Below, piece by piece: positions 47,650 to 59,546 of a stretch of DNA of 64,000 nt (positions are counted from its first letter, which is position 1; each line of letters starts with the position of its first letter). The notes beneath the pieces are model-generated. The model made no database searches. It saw only the letters and a list, made by a program, of their open reading frames with translations, and was not told the DNA's origin. The translations under genes and the position numbers were made by a program. Origin of the DNA: Fasciola hepatica (Eukaryota; Platyhelminthes; Trematoda; Plagiorchiida; Fasciolidae); the NCBI GenBank assembly GCA_948099385.1, contig CANUEZ040000193.1, forward strand, positions 1,686,501 to 1,750,500, given 5' to 3'.

Positions 47650-48035
47650 TCTTCTGATGGCTACACATTTGACATCAGCAAAATGCCCACTTGAGGCAGA
47701 CGATGTCAAACCCCAAAATGATAAGACGACATACGCAAACCGTAGACAGTACTTATCACAGAACGTCTTAAGCTGGTTGCTTGAATCTCGCGTGGAAAGA
47801 TGTTCCCAACATTCTGACCTACACGTCCACTCCACAAAACACGACATGAAGGATCTTCGCAATAGCATTCTTGTTCGTATCTTGTTTATGTGAAATGCGA
47901 CGAAATTTGAAGTGACCTTTAGCCCCGTCGTGGTGATCTTTTTGGTTTTGAAAAAAAAACTTGATCATCCTAAGCTCATTTAAACTGAAAGGAAATTGTA
48001 TGGCCAAATAACCCAGTTTCAATATTACAAGTTAA
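47650..48035 (-). other. Right-arm-only segment near protease-like remnant
   Basis: About 390 bp in place of roughly 40 bp at 2108-2147 of the left arm. A minus-strand frame through it (47868-47524) reads into shared sequence. No family recognised; a deletion on the left is as likely as an insertion on the right. Confidence 0.6.
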
Positions 48036-48038
48036 CTG

Positions 48039-48327
48039 TTCGGGCATTACCTCGTCGGTTCTCAGGAACAACTTTCAGAACGAAGACACATAGTCCCAAG
48101 TTTGAACTTTTGGTGTAAGTAGTATAGTATCATATGTAGATGACGGGGCGAAATTCGGCCGGAAGCATACGACCGATTTGGTGGTCATCAGATTTGTGTA
48201 CCCAGTACTCTCCTGCCCAATCAACCCTGTACTTGAGATCCCCTCCATCGTAGTTTTAGCACCTTGTTCTCATAATACTTGTGAGGGTATTGAATGACTC
48301 GCCGATAGACGGCCTGATAGCGTTGGC
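48039..48327 (-). pseudogene. Unrecognised coding remnant, right arm
   Basis: Mirror of 1811-2099 with the same two-frame arrangement on the minus strand and a few substitutions. In this arm the downstream sequence differs: about 390 bp (47650-48035) replace roughly 40 bp of the left arm. Function unknown. Confidence 0.35.
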
Positions 48328-50029
48328 AGGCAGCACGACATTGTCCGCCCAAATCGATGCTAAATCTCAGGGCAGCGAAGCCGGTCGATGGCTCAATCAG
48401 CCTGTGGTGAAGTAGAACGAAACCATCCAGTCAGCCACCAACAATCACTCTCAATAAACTGAGCGGAATGAATCAATCGACTAACAAGCTTTTTTTAAAC
48501 TGAATTCCACGGAATCCATTGTAGTGAGCAGGATGTTGGCAGCTATATTAGTGTTCCATAAACGTAAGTGTAGCATCCTGTTGATGCATTTACTGAGTCT
48601 TTGTGCTCATGGTGTTTTCTGCGTTTTTGTATTTTGCAGATCGAACATGAGCAACCTTCACCGAAGACAGTGATTCTTGCATACTGCACAATTATTCAGT
48701 GGCCAAGAGTTGTTTTAACCTAGAGGAACTAAATCAGCCAAATAGGACAGACCCAAAAGAGCCTGTCAGAGGACCTAATTATGGAGCAGATCTAGGCCAA
48801 CGCTATTTGTACCTTGGTTTTGACAGTGGTCACTTACTATCCCATTTAAACTGATTTTTTTAGTTCAAACAAATGTTTTCATTTAGAAGCAGAATTGTCC
48901 CCTTCACAGAGCTAACTAAACAGATGAGAACACTACTCACATCAAAAGTCGGAAGTTGAGACTATGGGTCTTCGTTTGGACGGTCGTCCTTGATAAACGA
49001 CTAAAAAACGTTTGGAGAACCATCTTGTGTTTGTAAAACAACGGACTCTTCGGCCATAAACCCATCTTCTGATTCAAATGAGACTAAAGTGATAAACCTA
49101 TTGTGAGTTGTGCAAGTATACGTATGGTTGGATTCACCTTAAAAGCGGCAAAGCCCGTCAAACGGGACTCCTTCTTCCAGACCATTTTTGTCCTCGCATC
49201 CATATACAATGTCACACTACCTAAATCAAAAGGCCAAACTTGGTACTGTGTCCAATAACATACTACTTAAATCCTAAGTAAACTGCTTCTCTTCTACTGA
49301 ATCATTTTGGCCAAAAGGTTGAGTTCTGTGCAAAGGTTTATTGCTCATTATTTATTAAGCAATTATCGTAGACTTATCGGATGAATCCTGTTTCAATACG
49401 GGATTCGTGAATTTACCTGAGCGATAGTGGAATTCGGAATAACGATTTCCAAACCTCGACTGTAGAGTGTGCGAAAGTCATTGTAAAACACAGTCTCATC
49501 TCCTATTCCTTAGTTTATTCATCCTCCTAAAGCCGCTGTCGCCTTTTTAACTCAACTTTGTGGCACACTTATCATTAGAGAGTGCTTCTTTCGTACTACA
49601 CCCTGGTTGAGAGTCTTTATGTGAAATAGGTAATTGTACCGAGTCTAGCAGTTATACTGAATGCATCGACGTTCAGACCGACAATCTTCTAACCAGTGCG
49701 TAGTATTGATAACCAAAGAGTCAGAGCATTAAAGCTGCCTCAAATTTGACTCATGAAGTCTGGGAAACATAGTGTCGGCTGTACCTCATTCAAGAACTTG
49801 TTTGTAGCTTAGAAATGAGATGCAACCATGCTAGGTAAAATAAGCATTCTATGATTGAATGCAGGACAAGTTGTGGTTCATTGTGTCAACGTAAGTAATG
49901 CGATAAACCTGAATGCCATGATAAAGTGTAAGAGATGCCACATCAAGAAAAACGGGGCGTTTTCTGCTCTGCGAATGCAACAGAACTGGAATTGTGTAAC
50001 CAAACCAATACTCAGAGGACATTTTATGT

Positions 50030-50185
50030 GTGATATCTGTTCGTGTAATTGGTCCTAAAGGAAGTTGTTTAGTTCATGCATTCATCGATAATGGCTCAGA
50101 TTCAACTTTATATATCAATAGAGTTTGGACTAGTGAGGAAAATAAGCATGAACTGGACACGAAGATCCTGGTTCTAGGAAAATAA
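50030..50185 (+). pseudogene. BEL/Pao-type protease remnant, right arm
   Basis: An open stretch of 51 codons ends at taa (50183-50185). It carries FIDNGSDSTL, the aspartic protease active-site motif with asparagine in the second position. After the stop another frame gives VYNGNMRAQIILP, plausible as continuation of the same domain, which suggests a frame break. The upstream sequence (49.85-50.03 kb) has several cysteines and may be the end of Gag, but no clean zinc knuckle is visible. It lies at the outer edge of the visible palindrome and continues past the point where the left partner leaves the window. Confidence 0.55.
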
Positions 50186-51289
50186 GCAACATCGTATGAG
50201 TTTGGCTGCCAAGCGACCTTTGTCCTAGCTAATGTGTACAATGGTAACATGAGGGCTCAAATAATTCTACCAAACTGCAAAACAATTGGTAGAGTAAACG
50301 ACGAATACCGTGTCAAACCATGAGCTCCGGCTCTTGTTCGAGAAGCCTTATTACTAGAAGTTCAGCTCCACTTCACCGGGCTACTAAATGAAAAGAGGTA
50401 GAAGACATACCCATAGATACTCATGGGGCCTACATTTTTTTACCCCCAGAGAGTAGAAGACCTACAAGTTAGCTCCAGGAAGTCAACAAGCACACACCAG
50501 AGTGCTATCCATCCCAATGGGGACCACGGCAGTGTGACCAAAGAACTCCAAACTAAGAGGCCATGGGTGTAGATTTGTAAAACGGAGAACACTGATCATC
50601 AGCGGAGCACAGTTCCCTGTGTGCCAGGTTAACATTGCATGGAACGATCTGCTGGCCGAGTTGGTGGCTGCAGACTCAGTGGTACAGTTAGGGACTCATG
50701 TGGGCCCTAACTGTTCGGAAGTATTCCGTGAGGATGACTAATCTCACATTAAATCGGCTCGATTAGATGCAGAGACGTTGTCGCCATTTTAGCTGCCGTT
50801 GTTCTTCTAACTGGTACTTTTTCACTGCTCCCACTTCTCCTTTCCACTCCCATCTCCCTAAAACCCTCCGTTATACCTTATCGCCCAACACTCCAGTTTA
50901 ATACCTGGTTTTATGACTCCCTTGGTGGAGCATAGAACTGAGCGAGAAACCATTTCGTACCCATGGTTTTGCTGCGCTCTTGACAGCGAGCGGAGGCCTT
51001 GGCTTTTCTGTAGCTGGACCTGAAAAAATGAAAACAAAGCGAAACGGAAGACGGAAGTTGTAGCACGATAGGAATCAACCCGATACTCACTGCTGCAAGA
51101 CCCGGGACTGACACAATGAACCGAGCTTCAAATCCAGAGACCTCACATGATCTAATCAATCTGTGGTCAAAGCTTGCCCGAACCGACCGGAATCGAATCA
51201 ACTAGTCATCAAACAGACTAACCGAGCAGGAGAGCAGTTCATTTACAACAAGTGGAGCACAATTGTGTATAGATGCTCATGAAGGAAAC
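50186..51289. other. Stretch without recognised gene between arm and third gypsy copy
   Basis: About 1.1 kb beyond the visible palindrome. A 96-codon minus-strand frame (50911-51201) has no family motif. Around 50640-50760 sequence such as ggccgagttggtggctgcag has a LINE 3'-end flavour, but I cannot assign it. Confidence 0.45.
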
Positions 51290-51330
51290 TATGGTTGTTG
51301 AAAACGCACAGGCTTAACAATATTGCGGCC

Positions 51331-51882
51331 ATAAGGACGAAATAATACAAAAGGATTCAGATACTCACACTTCGTGAAAGCGAATTATATATTACCGGGA
51401 TATAATTTTTAGGGATTCAACAACAGATGGGGTTGGTTACAATGGATACTGAGCAACAAGTAGTTCAACGAGTCCTAAAATCGAGAAGTTTGGTTTAGAG
51501 TTTTCTACGACACTAATATTCAGTTATATCAGCAGTCACATTGACAGTGAGCATTAGTCACAACCAATTCAAGGTCCTGTAAATCACTTTGACAGACTTG
51601 CCGTGTGATTGAGGAAAGGCTTACCACAAAAGTCCCGGTCAAAAATTCTTCTTCCCAAGATAAACAGATTTGTTAGCTCAGGCAGAACAAACAACTATAT
51701 TTCCTGAGAGTAACGACGGAAACCGACCTCAGTGCATGGAAAGAAGCAATCGGTGATGGCAGGAGTGAATACTTGGAACGGAGTAGGGTAAAGTGGTCCA
51801 TTTTGCTAACACGCGAGGTGCTTCAAAGCCGATACAACGGATTGGGCCAACAATTGACGGGATAAATATGAGGATCAAGAGG
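51331..51882 (+). repeat. Dispersed 550-bp unit, third copy, inside gypsy pol
   Basis: The unit is inserted between sequence matching left-arm 8595-8643 (the pol 3' end) and sequence from 8708 onward, replacing about 65 bp of pol. It contains the frame with VIEERLTTKVPVKNSSSQDK, QLYFLRVTTETDLSAWKEA and REVLQSRYNGL, interrupted by one stop. No terminal inverted repeats are obvious. It could be a fragment of another retroelement gene. Confidence 0.7.
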
Positions 51883-52329
51883 ACTGGTATCGTGCGAAAC
51901 AGAAGTAGAAGTTTTCATGGAGGGAACCGAAACCATATATTCTGAATCAAGGTGTGCTACTATGAGGCGATCAATACTGTCAGTGTCTGGCCAACCAGCC
52001 TTACCGACGACAAAATATTTCGTTTCTCTTTTCGGGAAATGACATGAAACGGTCCTGAGTATGCTGTATGCAGTAGGGGTTTACCTCATCACAACGAAGA
52101 AAAACATGAGAGCACTTAACAAGTCTTTGGAGAAGTGAGTGTGACGAATGCATGACCGATCTGGGAGCGAACGGAGTGATTTGATTTACAACTGTAATTG
52201 TCGAGCAAAACTGGAGGGGTCAGTAAGAACAACACTGCGTCCGAATTGCTTGCCGGGCAATTGTAGGGATTTGCTGAACACCAAACCTGGTTAGGGAAGG
52301 CCACCTGTCAACTTCACAGAGGGAGAGGT
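51883..52329 (-). pseudogene. pol: gypsy Pol tail, third copy, interrupted
   Basis: Nearly identical to left-arm 8708-9190. Minus-strand blocks: LPGKQFGRSVVLTDPSSF, SHVFLRCDEV, then after a shift DRLIVAHLDSEYMVS. The tail is cut by the 550-bp unit; the final GRNIVKPVRFQQP codons lie on its far side near 51330-51290. The insertion replaced about 65 bp of coding sequence. This is the chromodomain-free C-terminal region that follows the integrase core. Confidence 0.75.
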
Positions 52330-52871
52330 GGAGCTGAAAGGGAAACTTTCAATTGTCTATGACAGCGCTTCACATATCTATAACATGGTGGGTGATATGT
52401 CGTTGTACGGAGATTTTGGAAACCAACGAAATTGATGGAATCACGGAAGAGTTTGGATTGAAATTATGTACCTCTGTCTGTGGTGATCCTAGATGGAACA
52501 CCAAACATAGAAATCCAACAGTGAAAAAAGAGTTTGGAAATTGTTTCACTGTAGATGTCAGCTATGAAGACAGCCACAAGCTAACGCGTTAAACGATTTA
52601 CCAAAGTGAGGAGACAACGGTGTCCGTCAGCTAGTGGTAAGGGACCAACAATACCTAAATGGCCATGAGAAAAACGTGCATTGCCCGTGGGTATTCGGAC
52701 GAGGGCGGAAAGTACATGCCGACGAATCTTGCTCCGTTGACAGGGTATACACTTTTTAGACCAAGCACGAACGTCTGTATCCATATGTCGCCAAACGTAG
52801 CGATCAGGAACGAGTATGAAGGAGGCGCGTATTCCAGGATGGGATATGGGATGCAAGTGCTTACAACTCAA
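52330..52871 (-). pseudogene. pol: gypsy integrase remnant, third copy
   Basis: The frame from 52871 shows the zinc-binding domain (ISHPGIRASFILVPDRYVWR ending in KKCIPCQRSK, with the H and C-x-x-C pairs visible) and the core start HGHLGIVGPLPLADGH with VNRLTR. After frame breaks come FGVPSRITTDRGT (second core aspartate) and LRTTTYHPPCYRYVKRCHRQ. The first catalytic aspartate is glycine, VDRxTR has become VNRLTR, and the third acidic residue (NGxVER) is lysine, so three core positions are changed. Integrase would join element DNA to the host chromosome. Confidence 0.83.
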
Positions 52872-53342
52872 ACGACGAGGGGAACAGGGAACAAACGGGC
52901 GGGGCCAGTGGAGACATCAAAAACAATTGTACCATTTCCGTCAGGTAGAGGTAAGTGTTTTAAGATCAGGGAGGAAGATGAGTGGTAGCTCTGTAGTTCT
53001 TGGTCATTCTTTTAAGCCTATGCTATATCGGACCAACAGAGTGCTGCTGGAACGGTTAGTGAACGTGTACCTGGGGGAACGAGGGCGTCAGTCACAAGAT
53101 TGCCGGACCCTTGTATATATCTAATATCGGTGATACATTGGGAAGTGTGGTCGAGGTGCTCAACTTTCGTGGGTGAGTAAGGTTGCCGCTCGAGGTCAAT
53201 GCATAAGTCGAGGGCTTATGATCGGTTCATAAAATAAAGCACCCACCTTCCAAAATATGTCGAAAGTGTTTTACTACAAGACAGATTGCAAGCAATTTAC
53301 GTCATACGGTGCTTCACAACAAGTCTGAGGCGGTTGCAGTAC

Positions 53343-53965
53343 TTAGGATGAAAATGACAAGCACTGTCTTACCGAATTTACAATCTGCAGCAGTTCAGCG
53401 CCAACGGCTATTTCGTAGGCATCCGTCCGCAATACGAAAATAGCGTTGTCATGATTGCTTGAGTGTGCGAGCGTGCGAACTTTGGACAATGATTGCTCAG
53501 CCTCGCAAGTCACTGAGAAATAGTGCAGCCCTTTTCTTAAAAGTTCAGTAACTGATTGCAAGATCTCCGAACAGTTTGGTTTGAGCCGACGATAGTAGTG
53601 GACAGTGCCCAGGAAACGAGGGAGACTCTTGAAAGATTGGGGTTCCGGATAGTCTTGAATAGCATTCACTTTGTTTTGGCGTGGTCGGATACCTTCATTT
53701 TCAACATGATGACCAAGAAAAGCAACAGATTTTTCACCGAGCATACATTTGAATGTATTGACTGAGATGCCACAGTCTTGGAAGCTGTGGAATACCTGGC
53801 GCAAATGTTCACCATGTTGGCTTTCGTCCGTTTTGTTTTCGGCGTACTTGAGGATATTTCTATCACCACGTTTATGATGAAATCAGGGTGATTGTTTCCA
53901 GCTAAACCATAGGGAAGGGGAATAGAAAGTATAAGGTACACACCACCGGTGCTACTCCACTTCAT
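53343..53965 (-). pseudogene. pol: gypsy RT end and RNase H, third copy
   Basis: A 153-codon open frame from 53804 reads VFHSFQDCGISVNTFKCML, VAFLGHHVENEGIRP, then the connector FLGTVHYYRRLKPNCSEILQ and LLRKG, and the RNase H start VLRTDAYEIAVGAEL. FLGHxVxxxGIRP, FLGxxxYYRRFIPxC and xTDASxxAVGAxL are the standard series between RT palm and RNase H in gypsy Pol; the RNase H aspartate (TDA) is present. Upstream, another frame gives ENKTDESQHGEHL, so a frameshift separates this from the palm. RNase H would remove RNA from the hybrid. Confidence 0.83.
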
Positions 53966-56900
53966 CAGATATATCGGAGTTGCATAAATACCTTATCGAA
54001 ATAAATCGGATTCGTCGAAAACAGACCACATACCGCAAGCTATTCAACGTCACTAATGAAACTACCTCAGATCAAGCTGATATGTGATTCACATTTGAGC
54101 GAGTGAAATTGTTGAAGCCGTGTCAACCAGATCAACAGGTTTATCTGCAGACAGATAAATTTCAGATGGACGATATTTGGGGGCAAATGTTTATGAGAAA
54201 AATCTTCGAGAAATATTTCGTAGCTCTATTCAACATGTCTTGTACGCCCATCCAGAGTTCCGTTCTCTCGAAATCATTTTCAAGGATGACACAGACAAAC
54301 CAGCTGTGGTTACAGTCCACACTATAATTCAGAAGATGCATAGATATTATTGGACCCATTCTATGACCCAAGTAAAGCCTTTTAAACATGCTGTCTCCTA
54401 ACCGTAAACAATTGGCGTTTATATCTCCCAATATTCAACACCGAGTTTTACAATGTGCCGTGATTGGTCGGTAGATGAAGTACTAAAATCATCCACCGAC
54501 TCGCTGTTCTTACAATGCACTAACCGGTTTACTAGCACGCTTACAATTTCCGAGAGTGAATGGACAAAATCTGTGTTGTCTCATCAATGAGGGTTTACAT
54601 AGATTTCTGTCTTTGAGATTTTCCTTCCTAATAAGCTTTCGGAAATCCTTGTCACAGCAGACGTTTGTTGTGAATGTCGTAATCAGAAGTTAACTGGAAA
54701 GTTACGGTAACTCGTGGTATTTGTAATTATCAAGTGTGTGCGGCCAGTTCATTAACCGGTTGAAAAAGCAGTACACTCCACTGTGACACACCGGAAAATT
54801 CTATATGGTAAACTAGCCATCCTTCAGTATTCGTTTGAAAACTATTCTCCTCTAAATTGCGAAAGGATTTGAGAAAAGTGTTGTTGAAAATTTAGGCCTC
54901 AGCTGACGATCATTTTCTTATGCACTTCATCACTGTGTCTGCCTTTTACTAACTGATTCGGATAGAAGTTAAATAAAGAAAATATAAAAAATCTCATGTA
55001 ATGAATGATATTTCAGAAAAAATACGTACTCAGACCACAATCGGAATTATCGCCTTCTAATTTTACTTCACCAAAGCAAATGCTTTCCGCCAGACGACCT
55101 CGTCTGGTTTGGTGAACTCAATAAATCATTAGAGTAGAAAAAACAAAATTTTATTTTAGTCTGCCCTCATTTTTATTGACCTGTGTCTGTGATAACCAGC
55201 TACAACGGAACCGATTTATAAAAACCCATTAGAAGATTGAACGTGAATTAGTAAAAACAACTACGGAAAACTTGAACTCCAGGTCAAAAACGAATATGAA
55301 AATTTAGAAGGCAGATTCACTTTAAAAACACAAACGCTCATACAGTCAAGAGCCACGTGGAGCTGACTGAAAGCTATTCGCAATAAACCTATTGTTTGAA
55401 CATCTGGTTTGAAAGGATCGCTGATAACAAGCACTTGAATGCTGGAAGGTGCTCGTAATTTTCGTTGGAGAAGTGTGTTCGTTTTACAGATTGGGTAGCG
55501 GGATGTATAAAAGACGTTTCCACGGGTTTTTGCTTAGTTCATTGGTTTCCAAGAGAATGTCAAGCGAACGAGAACTAGATGCTAAACTGCTAGTCTCTCA
55601 CCCCAAACTCTTTTGAATAGTAAGGAACGTTCACAGATAAAGAGCCCATCAATAAAATCACAAGATGATTCTTTGAAAGTTGATTCGTCGGTTAGTCAAT
55701 GGTAACCTACCGAACGAGGACACGTGGTCCCATGTTTTGATTTATATTATAAGTTATAGTATCTAGATGGAAGGAAAGCAGTTTCTCGGGAGCATTCCAA
55801 ACTAGACTACAGTGAAAATATGACTGACGACTGTCCACATGTAGGGATGAATGGGTGGTAGAGGACCGCATACGTATACCGAACGAACGGCAGCAATCGC
55901 GAAAGTGGTCGTGTGCTTCCAAGGGAATGGTTTCCTTTGATCCAGACACGACGTTTCTACTCACACTAGTCAGTCTATCCTATCGCTTGAAGATGTCTTC
56001 CGTGAACTTCAGGTCATCTAGTAAAGCGTACGAACCGTACTGGACACCATTACATGTGGTCACCGAAAAAAGCCCTTTTTTGGCTTGTGTTTCGCAATAT
56101 TGGAACAGAGGGTTGTGGATAAACATTTCTTCATGTGAACATGCAGAGCTTCAAAGTGGAACCATAACTGTAACACAGATTGGATTCGCTTTGTAGTATC
56201 CCGTGTCTGATCAAACGTCAAGTGAACCACACAACAATATCACTGACACAGGGAGGAATAACACACGAAAAATCCTGTCTTGTGACTTTATCCAATCGAT
56301 GGATGAATTCGAGGTGAAAGCATAAACGTCTCCCAGGATCGAGCTAAAGTCCTTGTTTCGATAGGGTTTGTAAATAATTAGTATTATATTTTCAAAATGG
56401 ATCAAAATCCAAGTGTATAGATTGTTCAGTTACCACTGAATTTACTGGATCTGAACGTGGATGAAAACTTTTTTTATCCGATCTACAGAGAGAGAGGGAA
56501 CTGGCACTATTGGGTATTCCATGGAGTGTATTTCAGTTATCTCTTTAAGTCCCTTTTAGTTATAGTCAACCGGAGATGGCGAAAATAAAATATTGTCTGA
56601 TCTTTGATCATTGTCACTCAATTATTAGAAGCAGACCACATCAATTATTGTTTCAGAACTTCCTCACAATTATTGATAAGCAGATGCAAGCGTGAATTAT
56701 TTCGCAATAAAGCCGAGCTGACTAAAGGGAAGGCTTCGAGGATCAGCTCTCTCTTTTTCGTCAATGAGGCGGCTATTCCTGCGCTATCGATTTGGGCCTC
56801 ATGACCCGCTTTCAGGTAGGGATTCTGAATATCTGTGTGAGTCGACTGGTCATATTGCTAGTTTTTGCTCATGTAGGCGAATGCGTAAATGTTTGCCTTT

Positions 56901-57720
56901 CTCACTCAGGTTTTGCCTATCACATCCTGGGCATAGAATGGCGTATACCACTCCTGATTGGTCGTGTTTGTCCACATGGTCCTCAGGGTGCTGACGGGTT
57001 ATTCGGCAACTTTGATATCCAGTGGTTTTGGCATGCGATCTACGATCCCTGATGCTCGTCGTATGTATGGTAGCTTAACTATGCTTTCTAAGCTGCTTTT
57101 CCCTTGACTTCTCTTGTTACGTTCTTTGTTTCCTCGAATACAGGGGACTGTAAACTTCACTGAGCAGCCGTTTTTCAGGGCTCGGAGGAGCTGAAATATG
57201 TGTTGACTCGGTAGAACAGGGTGTGCACATAGCTTTTTTGGGTGACATTTTCCGTGGTTTCTTCTGTATCATAATATTCGGCTAACTGTCGTCGATTTCC
57301 GTTAGAATGTTGTTTCTATGCTTCCGTCTGCTTGTCTCATGACCAGAGTGCCAAGACCTGAATGTGAGCTGAATGTGGGTTGACTTGAAGTGACGCGCAA
57401 ACCCCGGAAAACGAATTCCGACTAGCCAAGTTATTTAGTGCATTATTTTAAAATGGAATTCGATGAAATCGTACGGAATAATTGCAAACCTCAAATCTTG
57501 GAGTCCTCGGGGGAATTTACAGTTCACTCAGTTCCACAACAGATACGATGATTAGCCACGGCAAACTGCAACCCAATGGCCAGATTTCATGTGCGTATGT
57601 GAAGTAACCGATTGGTGAGTCCAAAAGACAAGGATCATGGTAGAATGTATGTTATTAGGATGAAAATAGTCAGACGAACTGTTTGATGTATATCGAATTC
57701 GTACCATAGATAGAGGGGGT
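53966..57720. other. Stretch without recognised gene
   Basis: About 3.75 kb. The longest frames (54103-54431 on both strands, 55855-56196 plus, 56764-57052 plus) have no motifs I can name. The last of these has several cysteines and lies upstream of the CR1-like LINE, so it could be a decayed ORF1 with zinc-finger-like residues, which is speculation. Confidence 0.5.
55090..55107. other. Perfect short hairpin
   Basis: ccagacga, two bases, tcgtctgg: an 8-bp perfect stem with a 2-base gap, followed by an AT-rich stretch. Part of it (cgccagacgacct) also occurs in the tandem units near 14321 and 16930, so it may belong to a short dispersed repeat. Confidence 0.5.
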
Positions 57721-57723
57721 GTT

Positions 57724-58180
57724 GCCTTGCACGTGAAACTTTGCGTACCCGTACACCTATTTCATGCCCATGTTGACCTATATGGGTACGGAATAACGCC
57801 CTTGTGCAGGATGAAACTCTCTATCAATGTATACCTGGTGCTGGCGATCATCTATTGTACTCCGGCGGCCGATTTGCAAGGTTTTCTGGATTCAATGCGG
57901 CACTGGGCAACAGACGGCCATTGTTTGGTTCTGGTTGACTTAAACTCTCTTCATATTGACTGAGCATTGAACACGTTCTCCCGTTGTCTGCATGAAATAG
58001 TATGTGACTTTGCCTTGCTTCAGCATGTGCAAGAATGGACCCGGAATTAGGCGGATCAGGTATCCATCGTTGACCTAGTGTTCTCCCCGCGAACTTCCAA
58101 TTTGGATGGAATTGATTTTCTGCCGCAATGAGGCTCTAGTGACCACGTGACGCTAGTCATCCATTGCAAGCTCGGTGCGT
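57724..58180 (+). pseudogene. CR1-like LINE endonuclease domain
   Basis: The frame from 57727 reads VYLVLAIIYCTPAADLQGFL, then HCLVLVDLNSLHID, the counterpart of L-x-G-D-F-N-x-x-x-x-D of the apurinic endonuclease fold, with D-L-N in place of D-F-N. After stops follow VSIVDLVFSPRTSNLDGI and GSSDHVTLVIH, where the S-D-H triad (58138-58146) is intact. The enzyme would nick the target DNA. Several in-frame stops separate the blocks; the N-terminal third is not seen. Confidence 0.72.
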
Positions 58181-58747
58181 ATGTTCCTCCGAAACTGCAG
58201 TGCGGACTGAACGTGTGTCGCATACACTTATTGGAATGAAAGAAACTGCTGGTGCCCTGCCATTGGTTTCGATCATTAGTGATGAAGCGGATGAAATCTG
58301 GAGTTGCTTTAAATGAGAAATAACTGCATTAGTGGGCACGTTTGCACCTCCACATAGGTAGAGAAATCATGCTAAAGGACTACCACGGTTTGACAAGGAA
58401 CTACATAGTCAGCAGTTAAAAAGAAGCCGAGCTTGGCAAAATTTCCGGTCCTCCCGGAAGGGATTCAACGGTTACAAACATATGCGAATTTCATGCTTGA
58501 TGCTGAAGACCAAAAAGAGATACGAATAACAGGCGCGACTAGGAGCCGATTCCGTTTCAGCACCGAAAAAGCTGTCTTCATACTTTAGAAGAAGGAATAA
58601 CGTCGTCCAGTTATCCCAAAACTGCTTTACGATTGAGTCATCACGGACTCCGATTGCGATAAAACAGCACTATTTGCACTATACGATGTCAAAATTTATG
58701 CCATGGAGTGATGATCTTCATCCCAGCCTTAGCAGAGTGCAATCACT

Positions 58748-59500
58748 ATGGCAAGGCGATTATTCGTGTTGGAAGAGGTTGTTGATGCTCCGCGAGGGCT
58801 CCGGCCACACACTTCTTCTGGTCCGGATGAGATCCACCAGTTAGTCACTCGTGAACTAGCTGAGATTATCATGCCTTTACCTACGGAACCGTTTACCAAC
58901 TCGATGGAACAAAGTGAACTATCATCCGAATGCAGAAAATCCGTTATCCTCTCGATGTTCAAAGGCGACAGATAGGCGGAAACGGCGATTACCCGTCCAG
59001 TTAGTCTTACGTGTGTGCTCGGAAAGATTATGAAAAACCTATTATCGAAGCAACTGAAACAACAATTCGATTTTCATGAGCTTTTCAGCCACCAGCGTCT
59101 TGTTTTCCGAAAAGACCGATCCTGTCTTTCAAACCTTCTACTAGCACATAAATATTGGACATGGGCAATAGCGGACGGCCACTTAACGAACGTTATCTCT
59201 GTTGACTTCCGAAAAGCATTCTACAAAGCGCTGCACAACAACTAGCTCCATAATCTGATATCACTAGGAGAGGCAGAATGATTATTCACGTGGATGGAAG
59301 ACTTCCTGATTGAGAAGTCGTTCTCTGTGAAAGTTCCTTCATCATAATCTGAATGGAATGAGGCCTCCAACAGAGAACCACAAGGCTCGGTGTTAGGCCC
59401 ATTACTGTTCATGGCATTCATCAACCACTTGCCACAGCTACTGCTGTCCCCTTGTCTAGCCTATGCTGACGATCTCAAAGTCCGGCGTGTCATCAAAATA
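58748..59500 (+). pseudogene. CR1-like LINE reverse transcriptase domain
   Basis: Blocks: LRPHTSSGPDEIHQLVTREL (K-S-P-G-P-D-x-I block), SECRKSVILSMFKGDR, a stop, TRPVSLTCVLGKIMKNLL, SHQRLVFRKDRSCLSNLLL, VISVDFRKAFYKAL (motif A with its aspartate), after a shift REPQGSVLGPLLFMAFINHL (motif B) and AYADDLKV with YADD at 59462-59473 intact. The catalytic aspartates are kept, but a stop after KGDR and at least two frameshifts break the frame. The GVPQG of the family reads REPQG. Confidence 0.85.
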
Positions 59501-59546
59501 CGGCGGATAACAAGACACTACACGCGGACTTGGATTCCCTAACGCA

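Larger units (their letters stand above)
29215..50137 (-). repeat. Right arm of giant inverted repeat
   Basis: Reverse complement of 1-20939. Position 50137 pairs with position 1, so the arm may continue beyond 50137 opposite sequence lying outside the window. Compared with the left arm it carries extra DNA near 45.9-46.4 and 47.65-48.03 kb and lacks about 777 bp present at 6032-6808. The inner part (29.2-41 kb) is close to identical to the left arm. Confidence 0.97.
51290..53965 (-). mobile_element. Third CsRn1-like gypsy copy, with RNase H and integrase
   Basis: Same family and orientation as the left-arm element. It retains the region deleted there: RT end, RNase H and integrase, then the Pol tail to 51883, an inserted 550-bp unit (51331-51882) and the last Pol codons (51290-51330). 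Gag, protease, most of RT and both LTRs are not found in this copy within the window. Many frameshifts and stops. Confidence 0.8.

Noticed and set aside
1..50137. Palindrome as a simple fold-back read artefact
   Set aside because: The arms differ by hundreds of bases, several large indels, and six consistent unit-sharing sites, and the spacer is 8.3 kb of unique sequence; a fold-back artefact would give near-perfect identity. Mis-joined haplotypes remain possible and should be tested.
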